Source: Methylobacterium sp.
Lineage (GTDB): Bacteria > Pseudomonadota > Alphaproteobacteria > Rhizobiales > Beijerinckiaceae
Reading direction: 5' to 3'
NCBI RefSeq assembly: GCF_019750675.1
Contig: NZ_JAIEOF010000067.1
Location: 1 to 33,350, forward strand
Length of the DNA stretch: 33,350 bases
How positions within the stretch are numbered: position 1 is the first letter of the stretch; each line of letters opens with the position of its first letter. The notes beneath the pieces were generated by a model. The model did no database searches and had not been told where the DNA came from. It was given only the letters and a program-made list of their open reading frames with translations. Below, piece by piece: positions 1 to 7,363 of the stretch. A program made the position numbers and the translations under genes.

Positions 1-1614
1 CTCGTGGCTTATGCGCGCCATTCGATGGCGATGATCGGCGCTCAGACGCAGGAGATCGTGAACGTCCAGACCGCGCGACAGCGCCATGTTCTCAACCTGC
101 AGATCGGCCTCACCGAAGCGACCATCCAGAACCGGAACATCCTGCTGGAGACGGGCGCCGCGAAGATGGCCGGCTACACGGCCAAGCAGGAGGCGGCGAT
201 CCAGTCGACGCTGGAAGCCCAGGCGAACCTCGCGAAGTTGGCCGACACGCCGGAACGGGTGGCGACGAACACCGCGCTTCGGGACGCGGTGAACGCCTAT
301 TTCGCCGTCCTCGCCTGCGCGACGGAAGCCGGCCTGAAGAACGACCGTCAGACCGGAATGAAGATCGCGCAGGAAGAGGCCTCTCCCATGCGCGCGAAAC
401 TGCGCGAGCAGATCTCGCAGCGGATCGCGACGATCGATCAGGAGTTGAAGGCCAGCAGCGACCGCGCCGGAGAACGCGCTTCCTCGGCGTCGATGCTGCT
501 GATCGGCTCGGCCGTCGTGGGCCTCCTGGCGGCGCTGGCCATTGCGGTCGCCATCGTCATCGTGGGGATCACGCGGCCCGTGAAGGACATGACGGCCGCC
601 ATGTCCCGGCTCGCCGCGGGCGGCCTCGACATCACCGTCGCGGGCACCGATCGGAAGGACGAGATCGGCCTGCTCGCGCGCGCGCTCGAGGTGTTCAAGC
701 GCAACGCGATCGATGCGCGCCGGCTCGCGGCGGAGCAGGAGGCGGAGAACCGGACCAAGATGCGCCGGGCGGAGATCCTCAGCGACCTGACCGAGCGGTT
801 CGAGGCCAACGTCTCAGCCCTGACCCAGGGACTGGCCGGCGCCGCCACCGAGATGGAGGCCACTGCGCAGTCGCTCTCGGCCACCGCCGACCAGTCGATC
901 CGTCAGGCCACCACGGTGGCGACCGCGGCGGAGGAAACCTCCGCCAACGTCCATACGGTCGCCGCCGCCAGCGAGGAGATGTCCGCATCGATCCAGGAGA
1001 TCGTGACCCAGGTGAGCCAGTCCTCCACCAAGGCCACCCAGGCCGTCGAGGACACACGCCGCACCGAGACCACGGTGAAGCGGCTGACGGAGGTCGCCGA
1101 CAGCATCACCGACGTCGTCTCGATGATCTCGACCATCGCCGGCCAGACCAACCTGCTCGCGCTCAATGCCACCATCGAGGCTGCGCGCGCCGGCGAGTCG
1201 GGCCGTGGCTTCGCCGTGGTGGCGGCGGAGGTCAAGGAACTCGCCGGACAGACGGCGCGGGCCACGGAGGACATCCGGACCAAGATCGGACAGATCCAGG
1301 ACGCGACCGGCGAAGTCGTGTCCGACATCACCCGTATCGGCAGGACCATCGCCGACATGTCGACCTATTCCAACGGCATCGCCGCTGCGATGGAGGAGCA
1401 GGGGGCCGCCACCCGGGAGATCGCCCGCAACGTCCAGGAAGCCGCACAGGGCACCCAGGAGGTGACGAGCAACATCGAGACCGTTCGGACCGGAGCGAGT
1501 TCCACCGGGGCCGCCGCCACCCAGGTCCTCGGCGCCGCGAAGGAGCTGTCGCGCTACTCAGAGAACCTGGGGCAGGAAGTGTCGGCGTTCCTGGCTGGCG
1601 TGAAGGCCGCCTGA
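1..1614 (+). CDS. Methyl-accepting chemotaxis protein, 5'-truncated by window edge
   Basis: Chemoreceptor that would pass a ligand signal to CheA/CheW. The reading frame is open from base 1, so the true start and first membrane helix lie outside the window; the GTG at 4 is only the first in-frame candidate. Counting from it, residues 1-155 are a helical extracytoplasmic sensor domain, about 160-188 a membrane helix, about 188-240 a HAMP linker with the typical ITRPV entry, and about 260-530 the coiled-coil signalling domain. The highly conserved hairpin tip is present ([18 protein letters not shown], followed by [15 protein letters not shown]). There is no C-terminal pentapeptide tether for CheR/CheB. 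The gene runs head-on into the CobW-like gene with only six bases between stop codons. Ligand unknown; family certain. Confidence 0.95.
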   Translation, partial: LVAYARHSMAMIGAQTQEIVNVQTARQRHVLNLQIGLTEATIQNRNILLETGAAKMAGYTAKQEAAIQSTLEAQANLAKLADTPERVATNTALRDAVNAYFAVLACATEAGLKNDRQTGMKIAQEEASPMRAKLREQISQRIATIDQELKASSDRAGERASSASMLLIGSAVVGLLAALAIAVAIVIVGITRPVKDMTAAMSRLAAGGLDITVAGTDRKDEIGLLARALEVFKRNAIDARRLAAEQEAENRTKMRRAEILSDLTERFEANVSALTQGLAGAATEMEATAQSLSATADQSIRQATTVATAAEETSANVHTVAAASEEMSASIQEIVTQVSQSSTKATQAVEDTRRTETTVKRLTEVADSITDVVSMISTIAGQTNLLALNATIEAARAGESGRGFAVVAAEVKELAGQTARATEDIRTKIGQIQDATGEVVSDITRIGRTIADMSTYSNGIAAAMEEQGAATREIARNVQEAAQGTQEVTSNIETVRTGASSTGAAATQVLGAAKELSRYSENLGQEVSAFLAGVKAA

Positions 1615-1630
1615 GGTCGATCAGGCCGCC
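1605..1630. terminator. Hairpin spanning two convergent stop codons
   Basis: Arms GGCCGCCTGA and TCAGGCCGCC pair over 10 bp with one mismatch around a 6-base loop. The left arm ends in the chemoreceptor TGA and the right arm begins with the complement of the opposing gene's TGA. It could stop transcription in both directions; there is no T-run, so the terminator role is inferred. Confidence 0.4.
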
Positions 1631-2622
1631 CGGCAATCCTCGAACCCGGCGCGGATCTCCGCCGGGTCGAGCTTGCGGCCGATGAAGACCACACGGGACA
1701 CCCGGGGCTCGCCGTCCTTCCACGGCCCCTGGAGGTCGCCGTCGAGGATCTGGTGGACCCCCTGGAAGACGAAGCGCTGGGGCTCGTTCGGGAAGGCGAC
1801 GATGCCCTTGCAGCGCAGGATGTCGGGCCCCTGGACCTGGGTCAGGGTCGAGATCCAGGGCATGAATTTTTCGGGGTCGACGGGGCCGTCGATCTTGGCC
1901 GAGACCGACTGCATGTCGTCGTCGTGGTGGTGATGGTGACCCTCCTCCAAAAAGTCGGGCTCGATGTCGAGGATGCGCGAAAGGTCGAAGGCGTTGCGGT
2001 CGAGCACCTGGTCGAGGGGCACGGCGCAGCGCTCGGTGCGGTGGACCTTCGCGTAAGGGTTGATCGCCCGGATCTGACCCTCGACCCGGGCGAGGTCCGC
2101 CTCCGCCACGAGGTCGGCCTTGTTGAGGAGAATCACGTCCGCGAAGGCGATCTGGTTCTTGGCCTCGGGCGCGTCCTTGAGCCGGTCCGAGAGCCACTTG
2201 GCGTCGGCCACGGTCACCACCGCATCGAGGCGGGCGGCGGCGCCCACGTCCTCGTCGATGAAGAAGGTCTGGGCGACGGGGGCGGGATCGGCGAGCCCCG
2301 TGGTCTCGACGATGATCGCGTCGAACTTGCCGCGCCGCTTCACGAGCCCGTCCATGATGCGGATGAGGTCGCCGCGAACGGTGCAGCAGACACAGCCGTT
2401 GTTCATCTCGAACACCTCCTCGTCGGCGCCGATGATGAGGTCGTTGTCGATGCCGATCTCGCCGAACTCGTTGACGATCACGGCGTAGCGCTTGCCGTGG
2501 TTCTCGGTGAGGATACGGTTGAGGAGCGTCGTCTTGCCAGCCCCCAGGTAGCCGGTGAGCACGGTGACGGGGATCTTCGCCGAGGTGGCGTTCGGGCTGT
2601 CGGTGTTCGGGCTGTCTGACAT
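1621..2622 (-). CDS. COG0523/CobW-family P-loop GTPase, probable zinc metallochaperone
   Basis: G3E-family GTPase of 333 residues. Visible motifs: Walker [13 protein letters not shown] (24-35), metal-binding CxCC as [13 protein letters not shown] (about 74-86), ETTGLADP, the NKAD guanine-specificity motif, and a C-terminal CobW_C domain. A histidine/aspartate-rich stretch (GHHHHHDDD, near 228-236) is typical of COG0523 members that handle Zn, Co or Ni. The family covers zinc chaperones (ZigA/YciC/ZNG1-like), nitrile hydratase activators and cobalamin-pathway CobW; no cobalamin or nitrile genes are nearby. A Zur-box-like dyad 42-56 bases upstream favours a zinc-starvation role. The N-terminus holds a small repeat (DSPN twice). 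It lies 43 bp downstream of, and in the same direction as, the TetR gene. Confidence 0.9.
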   Translation of the reverse strand: MSDSPNTDSPNATSAKIPVTVLTGYLGAGKTTLLNRILTENHGKRYAVIVNEFGEIGIDNDLIIGADEEVFEMNNGCVCCTVRGDLIRIMDGLVKRRGKFDAIIVETTGLADPAPVAQTFFIDEDVGAAARLDAVVTVADAKWLSDRLKDAPEAKNQIAFADVILLNKADLVAEADLARVEGQIRAINPYAKVHRTERCAVPLDQVLDRNAFDLSRILDIEPDFLEEGHHHHHDDDMQSVSAKIDGPVDPEKFMPWISTLTQVQGPDILRCKGIVAFPNEPQRFVFQGVHQILDGDLQGPWKDGEPRVSRVVFIGRKLDPAEIRAGFEDCRAA

Positions 2623-2663
2623 GGAGGCTCTTCGTCGATGGCGCGCGAGGCGTCGCTGCGGCC

Positions 2664-2678
2664 TGTTATATTGTATCA
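2664..2678 (-). promoter_or_regulatory. Candidate Zur box upstream of the COG0523 gene
   Basis: The 15-mer TGTTATATTGTATCA matches the palindromic alphaproteobacterial Zur pattern as I recall it (TGTTATANTATAACA) at 12 of the 14 defined positions. It is AT-rich in a GC-rich setting, lies 42-56 bases before the ATG of the COG0523 gene, and overlaps the TetR stop codon (2666-2668). Site identity is inferred from motif plus target gene class. Confidence 0.5.
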
Positions 2679-3283
2679 GTGCTGTGGGATGAAACCCCGG
2701 TCCTGTGGGATGAAACCCCGGCGGGCCGCAGTCCGTCGCAGAGCGCCGCCAGGGTTCCGCGAAAGCCCTCCGGCCCCGACAGCAGGCGTTCCATCAGGAG
2801 GGCCCCTTCGAGGGCGGCGACGACCATGCGGGCCGTGGCCCCGGGCTCGGCGGACACGCGCACGCTGCCGGCCGCCACCCCCTCGGCGAGTACGCTCTCC
2901 AGCCAGGCGATGTGCTTTTCGAAGAAGCGGGCGATGTCGGCGCGCAGGGAGGCCGGCAGCGCGTCGCCCTCGATCGCCAGGACCGCACAGAGGCAACCCA
3001 GGCCCGCCTCGACCCCGCCGAGGTAGAGCGCCCCGTAGGCGGCGATCCGCTCGATCGCGTCCGGCTCGCCGGCCCGGATCTCGGCCAGCGCCGCGTCGTA
3101 GCGGGCGTCGTAGGCCGCCACCAGGGCGTGGGCGAGGTCGGACTTTGTTGGGAAGTGGTGGTGGATGCTCGCCTTGCGGATTCGGACCGTCTCGGCGAGG
3201 TCCGCGTAGCTGAAGCCGGCATAGCCCCGGCGCCGCACCAGGGTCTCGGCCTGCAGCAGCAGCTCGGCGCGGGTGTCCCTCAT
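2666..3283 (-). CDS. TetR/AcrR-family transcriptional regulator
   Basis: 205-residue one-component repressor. The N-terminal 60 residues form the TetR helix-turn-helix ([20 protein letters not shown], then HFPTKSDL); the rest is an alpha-helical ligand/dimer domain. It is transcribed divergently from the quinoprotein-relay operon, with a dyad operator in the 147-bp gap, so it probably represses that operon and itself. The last 20 or so residues are odd: they come from an imperfect 21-bp tandem duplication, giving [14 protein letters not shown], and the stop codon lies inside the Zur-box-like site of the next gene. This suggests a tail remodelled by local duplication. Inducer unknown. Confidence 0.9.
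   Translation of the reverse strand: MRDTRAELLLQAETLVRRRGYAGFSYADLAETVRIRKASIHHHFPTKSDLAHALVAAYDARYDAALAEIRAGEPDAIERIAAYGALYLGGVEAGLGCLCAVLAIEGDALPASLRADIARFFEKHIAWLESVLAEGVAAGSVRVSAEPGATARMVVAALEGALLMERLLSGPEGFRGTLAALCDGLRPAGVSSHRTGVSSHSTDTI
2682..2723. repeat. 21-bp tandem duplication in the TetR 3' end
   Basis: Two adjacent units, 2682-2702 and 2703-2723, share 19 identical leading bases (CTGTGGGATGAAACCCCGG) and differ in the last two. The unit contains a small GGG-GATGAAA-CCCC hairpin. In-frame, so it adds seven residues to the TetR tail. Confidence 0.85.
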
Positions 3284-3389
3284 CGTCCCGTCATCTTCCC
3301 TGTCCGCCCTCGTCCGTGGGTGGCCGCACGCGAGTCCGTGATGGCGCCGTGGCCGGCATTCCGGCTTATGCCATTGACGGCGGCAAAAA

Positions 3390-3409
3390 TCTACCTACTC
3401 ATTGGTAGA
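3390..3409. promoter_or_regulatory. Dyad operator between TetR gene and quinoprotein-relay operon
   Basis: TCTACC and GGTAGA form a perfect 6-bp inverted repeat around 8 bases, 22 bases before the hydrolase ATG. A TTGACG -35-like hexamer at 3374-3379 would put the -10 region inside the dyad, the usual arrangement for TetR repression. Assigned to the adjacent TetR by position only. Confidence 0.5.
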
Positions 3410-3430
3410 ACAAAAGGACGGAGGAAAATC

Positions 3431-4384
3431 ATGCGGGCGGATGCCGGCCGATCACGCGGGGGCACGACGCGGCGCGGCGCCCTGTTCGGCGGCCTGTGCC
3501 TGTGCTGCCTGCCGACGCTGGGACGCTCGGCCGAGGGCTTCGCCCTGCAGGAGGTCGGCCCCGGCATCTTCGTCCGGCGCGGGCCCGATGCCGAGGCGAC
3601 TCCGGAGAACAACGACGCCATCGCCAATATCGGCTTCGTCGTCGGCGAGCGCTCGGTGCTCGTCACCGAATCGGGGGGCAGCCTCGCGGACGGGGCCTGG
3701 CTGCGCGCGGAGATCCGGAAGCGCACCGAGAAGCCGATCAGCCACGTGATGCTCACCCACGTGCACCCGGACCATTGCTTCGGCGCGGCGGCCTTCGCCG
3801 AGGACAAGCCGGTCTATGTGGGCCACCACGCCCTGCGCGCCGCCCTCGACGCCCGCGGGGAATACTATCGCGGCCGGCTGGCCGAGATCCTGGGCGCCGA
3901 CCGGGCCGGCAGCGTGGTCTACCCGACCCTTGAGGTGGCCGACGGAGCCGACATCGATCTCGGCGGACGCGTCCTGCGCGTCACCGCCCATGGGGTGGCG
4001 CACACGAACTGCGACCTCTCCATGCGCGATTCGGCGAGCGGCATCCTGTTTCCCGCCGACCTCCTCTTCGTCACCCGCATCCCCTCTCTCGACGGCAGCC
4101 TCGTGGGCTGGCTCAGGGAGGCGGAGGCCCTGCGCGCGCGGGGGGCGGCCAAGGCGGTTCCGGGCCACGGACCGACCCTGGTCGACTTCGCGCCCGCCAT
4201 GGACGACCTCACCCGCTACCTGACCACCCTGCGGGACGAGACCCGCAAGGCCGTCGCGGCGGACGTGTCGATCGAGAAGGCGATCCAGACCGTCGGGCGG
4301 TCCGAGCGCGACCGATGGGTCCTGTTCGACACCTATCACGGCCGCAACGTCACCCAGGCGTTCAAGGAACTCGAGTGGGAGTGA
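3431..4384 (+). CDS. Quinoprotein relay system zinc metallohydrolase (MBL fold, SoxH-like)
   Basis: 317-residue exported metallo-beta-lactamase-fold hydrolase. The ATG at 3431 has a GGAGGA ribosome site five bases upstream; the frame stays open further 5' but that part is composition-driven. Residues 14-30 (twin Arg-Arg then a Cys/Leu/Gly-rich core) look like a Tat-type signal. Zinc ligands visible: THVHPDH (109-115), AHGVAHTNCD (186-195, His191), FPAD (Asp210), PGHG (244-247). It matches the hydrolases of PQQ-dependent dehydrogenase loci (quinoprotein relay system zinc metallohydrolase), thought to act on substrates carried by the SoxYZ-like protein encoded next. First gene of a three-gene operon; no dehydrogenase or cytochrome c gene adjoins, unlike typical loci. 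Reaction not established. Confidence 0.85.
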   Translation: MRADAGRSRGGTTRRGALFGGLCLCCLPTLGRSAEGFALQEVGPGIFVRRGPDAEATPENNDAIANIGFVVGERSVLVTESGGSLADGAWLRAEIRKRTEKPISHVMLTHVHPDHCFGAAAFAEDKPVYVGHHALRAALDARGEYYRGRLAEILGADRAGSVVYPTLEVADGADIDLGGRVLRVTAHGVAHTNCDLSMRDSASGILFPADLLFVTRIPSLDGSLVGWLREAEALRARGAAKAVPGHGPTLVDFAPAMDDLTRYLTTLRDETRKAVAADVSIEKAIQTVGRSERDRWVLFDTYHGRNVTQAFKELEWE

Positions 4385-4466
4385 GCCGCCGCCTTGAGCC
4401 GCGCGGCACCGCGCGCCACATCATTAGAAAACAGAACCAAGAATCACGACCGCCAGGAGAAACGCC

Positions 4467-5339
4467 ATGATCCATGCCCTCGCCAAACCCGTCCTGAACC
4501 GCGCCGTCCTCGTGCGCTCCATCCTGGCGGCCGTGACGCTCGCCGCCCCCCTGGCGACCGCCGGCGCGGCGCTGGTGCCGAGCCCGGCGCACGCCGCCGG
4601 GGCCTCCGACGACGAGGCCGAGCGGCTCGCGCGCTGGAAGGAGATCCAGAAGTCCATCTTCGGCGACAAGACCATCACGGCGACGGACAGCCTCGTGAAG
4701 GTCGACGCGCCCGTGCGGGCGATGGACGCCTCCCTGGTGCCGATCACCCTGACCATGCCGGAGAAGGACCGGGTCGCGGCCGTCCACCTCATCATCGACG
4801 ACAACCCGTCGCCCTACGCCGCCCACATCGCCTTCGGTCCCGGAGCGGATGCCGGCGAGATCAAGCTGCGCGTGCGCGTGAACAACTACACCAACATCCA
4901 CGCGGTGGTGGAGACCCGGGACGGCCAGCTCTTCGAGACGACGAAGTTCGTGAAGGCCTCCGGCGGCTGCTCGGCCCCCATGGGCATGAGCGACGAGGAA
5001 GCCATGAAGGGCATGGGCGACATGAAGCTGAAGTTCGCCGAAGCCCAGCCCGGCCGCCCGGTCGAAGCGACGCTGATGATCCGTCACCCGAACTTCAGCG
5101 GCATGCAGATGAACCAGATCACCCGCGACTACACGCCGGCCCGCTACATCAACAAGATCGCGATCACGCGCGGGGACAAGACCGTGCTGACCCTCGACGG
5201 CGACATCTCGATCTCCTCGAACCCGGTGATCAATTTCGGCCTGCAGCCGGGGGGCCAGGGTCCGATAAAGGTGGTGGCATCCGACAACCAGAACGGCCGC
5301 TGGGAGCACAGCTTCACGGCGCCGAGTGCCACGAACTGA
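4467..5339 (+). CDS. Quinoprotein dehydrogenase-associated SoxYZ-like carrier protein
   Basis: 290-residue periplasmic protein: signal peptide to about residue 43 (ending PAHAAG), a SoxY-like Ig-fold domain (about 50-175) and a SoxZ-like domain (about 185-290) in one chain. In sulfur-oxidising SoxY the substrate is bound to a Cys in a C-terminal GGCGG; here the equivalent is ASGGCSAP (Cys168) at the end of the SoxY-like half, so the carrier cysteine is kept but placed internally by the fusion. Start ATG 4467 has AGGAGA six bases upstream. It lies 82 bp after the hydrolase and 13 bp before the CxxxCW gene. The fused family is known from PQQ alcohol dehydrogenase loci rather than thiosulfate oxidation; the carried group is unknown. 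Confidence 0.9.
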   Translation: MIHALAKPVLNRAVLVRSILAAVTLAAPLATAGAALVPSPAHAAGASDDEAERLARWKEIQKSIFGDKTITATDSLVKVDAPVRAMDASLVPITLTMPEKDRVAAVHLIIDDNPSPYAAHIAFGPGADAGEIKLRVRVNNYTNIHAVVETRDGQLFETTKFVKASGGCSAPMGMSDEEAMKGMGDMKLKFAEAQPGRPVEATLMIRHPNFSGMQMNQITRDYTPARYINKIAITRGDKTVLTLDGDISISSNPVINFGLQPGGQGPIKVVASDNQNGRWEHSFTAPSATN

Positions 5340-5352
5340 GCGGGTCGCCACG

Positions 5353-5943
5353 ATGAGGCGGCGGCTCCTCCGCATCGCGGCCGCTGGGACCGCCCTCCTC
5401 CTGCTGGCGGCGGCGGGCCCGGCGGATTCCCCCGTGAACGTGCCCGAGCCCGACGGGATCTGGACCGGGCCGCAGCGGGGCTACACCCCCGCGACCCTGT
5501 CGGGGGCCACGGTGATCGACATCGACGCCCTCGATGCCCTGATCGCCCGCGACCGGCCGGTCCTCCTCGACGTGTCCCTGGCCGACCGGCGCCCGGCGGG
5601 CCTTCCCGCCGACCGGCCCTGGCTGCCGGCCCATCGCTCCGTTCCCGGCGCGGTCTGGATGGCCAATGCGGGCGCGGCGCCCCTCGACCCCGCCCACGAA
5701 GCGCTCTTCCTCAAGCGGGTCGCGGACCTGACCGGGGGCGACAAGGGCCGGGCCGTCGTGGCCTTCTGCCACCCCGAATGCTGGGGCAGCTGGAACGCGG
5801 CCAAGCGGCTGGTGCTCCAGGGCTACACCCGCGTGCACTGGTTCCCCGAGGGCATCGAGGGCTGGCAGGAACGCCACCCCACCACGGTGATCCCCGAGGA
5901 TTCCGCCTGGACGGCGCTGGCGAACGGCGAGGCGCAGCGCTGA
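5353..5943 (+). CDS. PQQ-dependent catabolism-associated CXXCW-motif protein (rhodanese-like)
   Basis: 196-residue exported protein beginning at ATG 5353; an alternative in-frame start at 5326 would overlap the SoxYZ-like stop by 14 bases. Residues 1-22 are a signal peptide. The rest is rhodanese-like, with the family signature as FCHPECWGSWNAAKRL (138-153): Cys139 and Cys143 separated by three residues and followed by Trp144. This family accompanies PQQ-dependent alcohol dehydrogenases and SoxYZ-like carriers. The order hydrolase, carrier, CxxxCW is the standard accessory module, so the gene probably acts in sulfur-type relay or redox chemistry in the periplasm. Biochemical role not demonstrated to my knowledge. 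Confidence 0.88.
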   Translation: MRRRLLRIAAAGTALLLLAAAGPADSPVNVPEPDGIWTGPQRGYTPATLSGATVIDIDALDALIARDRPVLLDVSLADRRPAGLPADRPWLPAHRSVPGAVWMANAGAAPLDPAHEALFLKRVADLTGGDKGRAVVAFCHPECWGSWNAAKRLVLQGYTRVHWFPEGIEGWQERHPTTVIPEDSAWTALANGEAQR

Positions 5944-6398
5944 CGAAGAGGGGGGGCGCGGGCCGAAGTTCCCGCCCCCGCCTGCGCGCGCGAACGATCC
6001 GTTTTCCTTCACCGGCCGGCAAGTTCCTTCCGAAGGCCGGCAAGCGGGGCCGCAGTTGACACCGGTCCGGTTGTGGCGGAAGAAAGGCATCGGCAGGCGC
6101 CCGCAAGTCTAGGGAGGAAACGCCCCGCGAGAGCACGGAACAGCGACGCCATCGCTGTGATCGATGCCCCGGGCGCGAGACTTTCAGGACGCCGGTCTCG
6201 ATCCCCCGAAACCCCATGCGACGGATGTTTTGCTGATCGGCGGCCTGCACAGCGCGCGCCTCGCGGCCGGCGTTGCCGCGACAATGCACGGGGTCCGTCA
6301 CGGCACGCCGCGCGCGCGGCGCGGAGGCGGTGTATAGAGGCGCCACCAGCAGACGGACCGCCGCGTTCCGGCGGCCCGAGACAGCCGGGTGGAGTTCC
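5944..6398. other. 455-bp intergenic region before panB
   Basis: No protein frame here has a credible start, codon bias or family. It holds a direct repeat GGCCGGCAAG at 6014-6023 and 6035-6044, whose copies begin exactly 21 bases apart, and a TTGACA hexamer at 6056-6061 without a convincing -10. No RNA gene recognised. The panB promoter must lie in this stretch. Confidence 0.5.
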
Positions 6399-7223
6399 AT
6401 GTCGCAAGCCGTGCAGTCCCGCCGCATCCGCGCGATCGACCTCGCCAAGCGCAAGGCCGAGGGTCGAAAGATCATCGCGCTGACCGCCTATCACGCGCAC
6501 ACCGCCGGTATCCTCGACCCCTATTGCGACTTCATCCTGGTCGGCGATTCCCTCGGCATGCTCATGCACGGCATGGAATCGACCCTGCCGGTGACCCTGG
6601 AGATGATGATCGTCCAGGCGCAGGCCGTGATCCGGGGCACCTCCCGGGCGCTGATCGTGGTCGACATGCCCTTCGGCTCCTACGAGGCGAGCCCACAGCA
6701 GGCCTTCCTCAACGCCGCCCGCGTCCTCAAGGAGACGGGGGCCGGCGCGATCAAGATGGAGGGCGGCGCGCGCTTTGCCGAGACCGTGGCGTTCCTGGTC
6801 GAGCGCGGCGTGCCGGTGATGGGTCATATCGGCCTCACGCCCCAGTCGGTGAACACCATGGGGGGCTTCAAGGTGCAGGGCCGCGAGGCCGACGGCGAGC
6901 GCCGCCTGATGGCCGATGCCCGCGCCATCAACGATGCGGGCGCCTTCGCCATCGTGATGGAGGGCATCGTCGAGCCGGTGGCCCGGGCCATCGCCACCGC
7001 CCCCGAGATCACCACGCCCACCATCGGCATCGGCGCCACCATGGCCTGCGACGGGCAGATCCTCGTCCTCGAAGACATGCTGGGCCTGAGCGACCGCGTG
7101 CCGAAATTCGTCAAGCGCTTCGGCACCCTGCGCGGCCAGATCGAGGCCGCCGTGAAGGACTACGCCGAGGAGGTCCGCTCCGGGGCCTTCCCGGCCGAGG
7201 AGCACACGTATCAGCCGCTCTGA
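6399..7223 (+). CDS. panB: 3-methyl-2-oxobutanoate hydroxymethyltransferase
   Basis: First committed enzyme of pantothenate/CoA synthesis: transfers a hydroxymethyl group from 5,10-methylene-tetrahydrofolate to 3-methyl-2-oxobutanoate, giving ketopantoate. 274 residues, usual PanB length, cytosolic TIM barrel. Signatures: [17 protein letters not shown] near the N-terminus, metal-binding VGDSLGM (48-54, Asp50), the conserved IKMEGG segment, and [12 protein letters not shown]. Start ATG 6399 follows a GGTGGAG ribosome site; an upstream in-frame ATG at 6273 would add 42 low-complexity residues and is rejected. No panC follows; the gene stands alone, facing the TonB receptor gene tail to tail. 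Confidence 0.95.
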   Translation: MSQAVQSRRIRAIDLAKRKAEGRKIIALTAYHAHTAGILDPYCDFILVGDSLGMLMHGMESTLPVTLEMMIVQAQAVIRGTSRALIVVDMPFGSYEASPQQAFLNAARVLKETGAGAIKMEGGARFAETVAFLVERGVPVMGHIGLTPQSVNTMGGFKVQGREADGERRLMADARAINDAGAFAIVMEGIVEPVARAIATAPEITTPTIGIGATMACDGQILVLEDMLGLSDRVPKFVKRFGTLRGQIEAAVKDYAEEVRSGAFPAEEHTYQPL

Positions 7224-7256
7224 GCCGGATTTCCGCTCGGTCGTCCGGGTTCCGGC

Positions 7257-7289
7257 GCGGGTCCCTCCCCTGCGGGAGCGGGAACCCGC
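7257..7289. terminator. Imperfect hairpin between panB and the TonB receptor gene
   Basis: GCGGGTCCCTCCC pairs with GGGAGCGGGAACCCGC around CTGC, with small bulges. It sits 33 bases past the panB stop and could serve both converging genes. No T-run. Confidence 0.35.
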
Positions 7290-7363
7290 TGGCCGACCGA
7301 AGCCATCGACCACATACCGTACGCGGCTGCCACCGCGGACTCAGCCCGCGGGGAGCCGGCCGA

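Noticed and set aside
6056-6061. TTGACA as a sigma-70 promoter for panB
   Set aside because: No acceptable -10 hexamer at 16-18 bases and more than 330 bases from the start codon.
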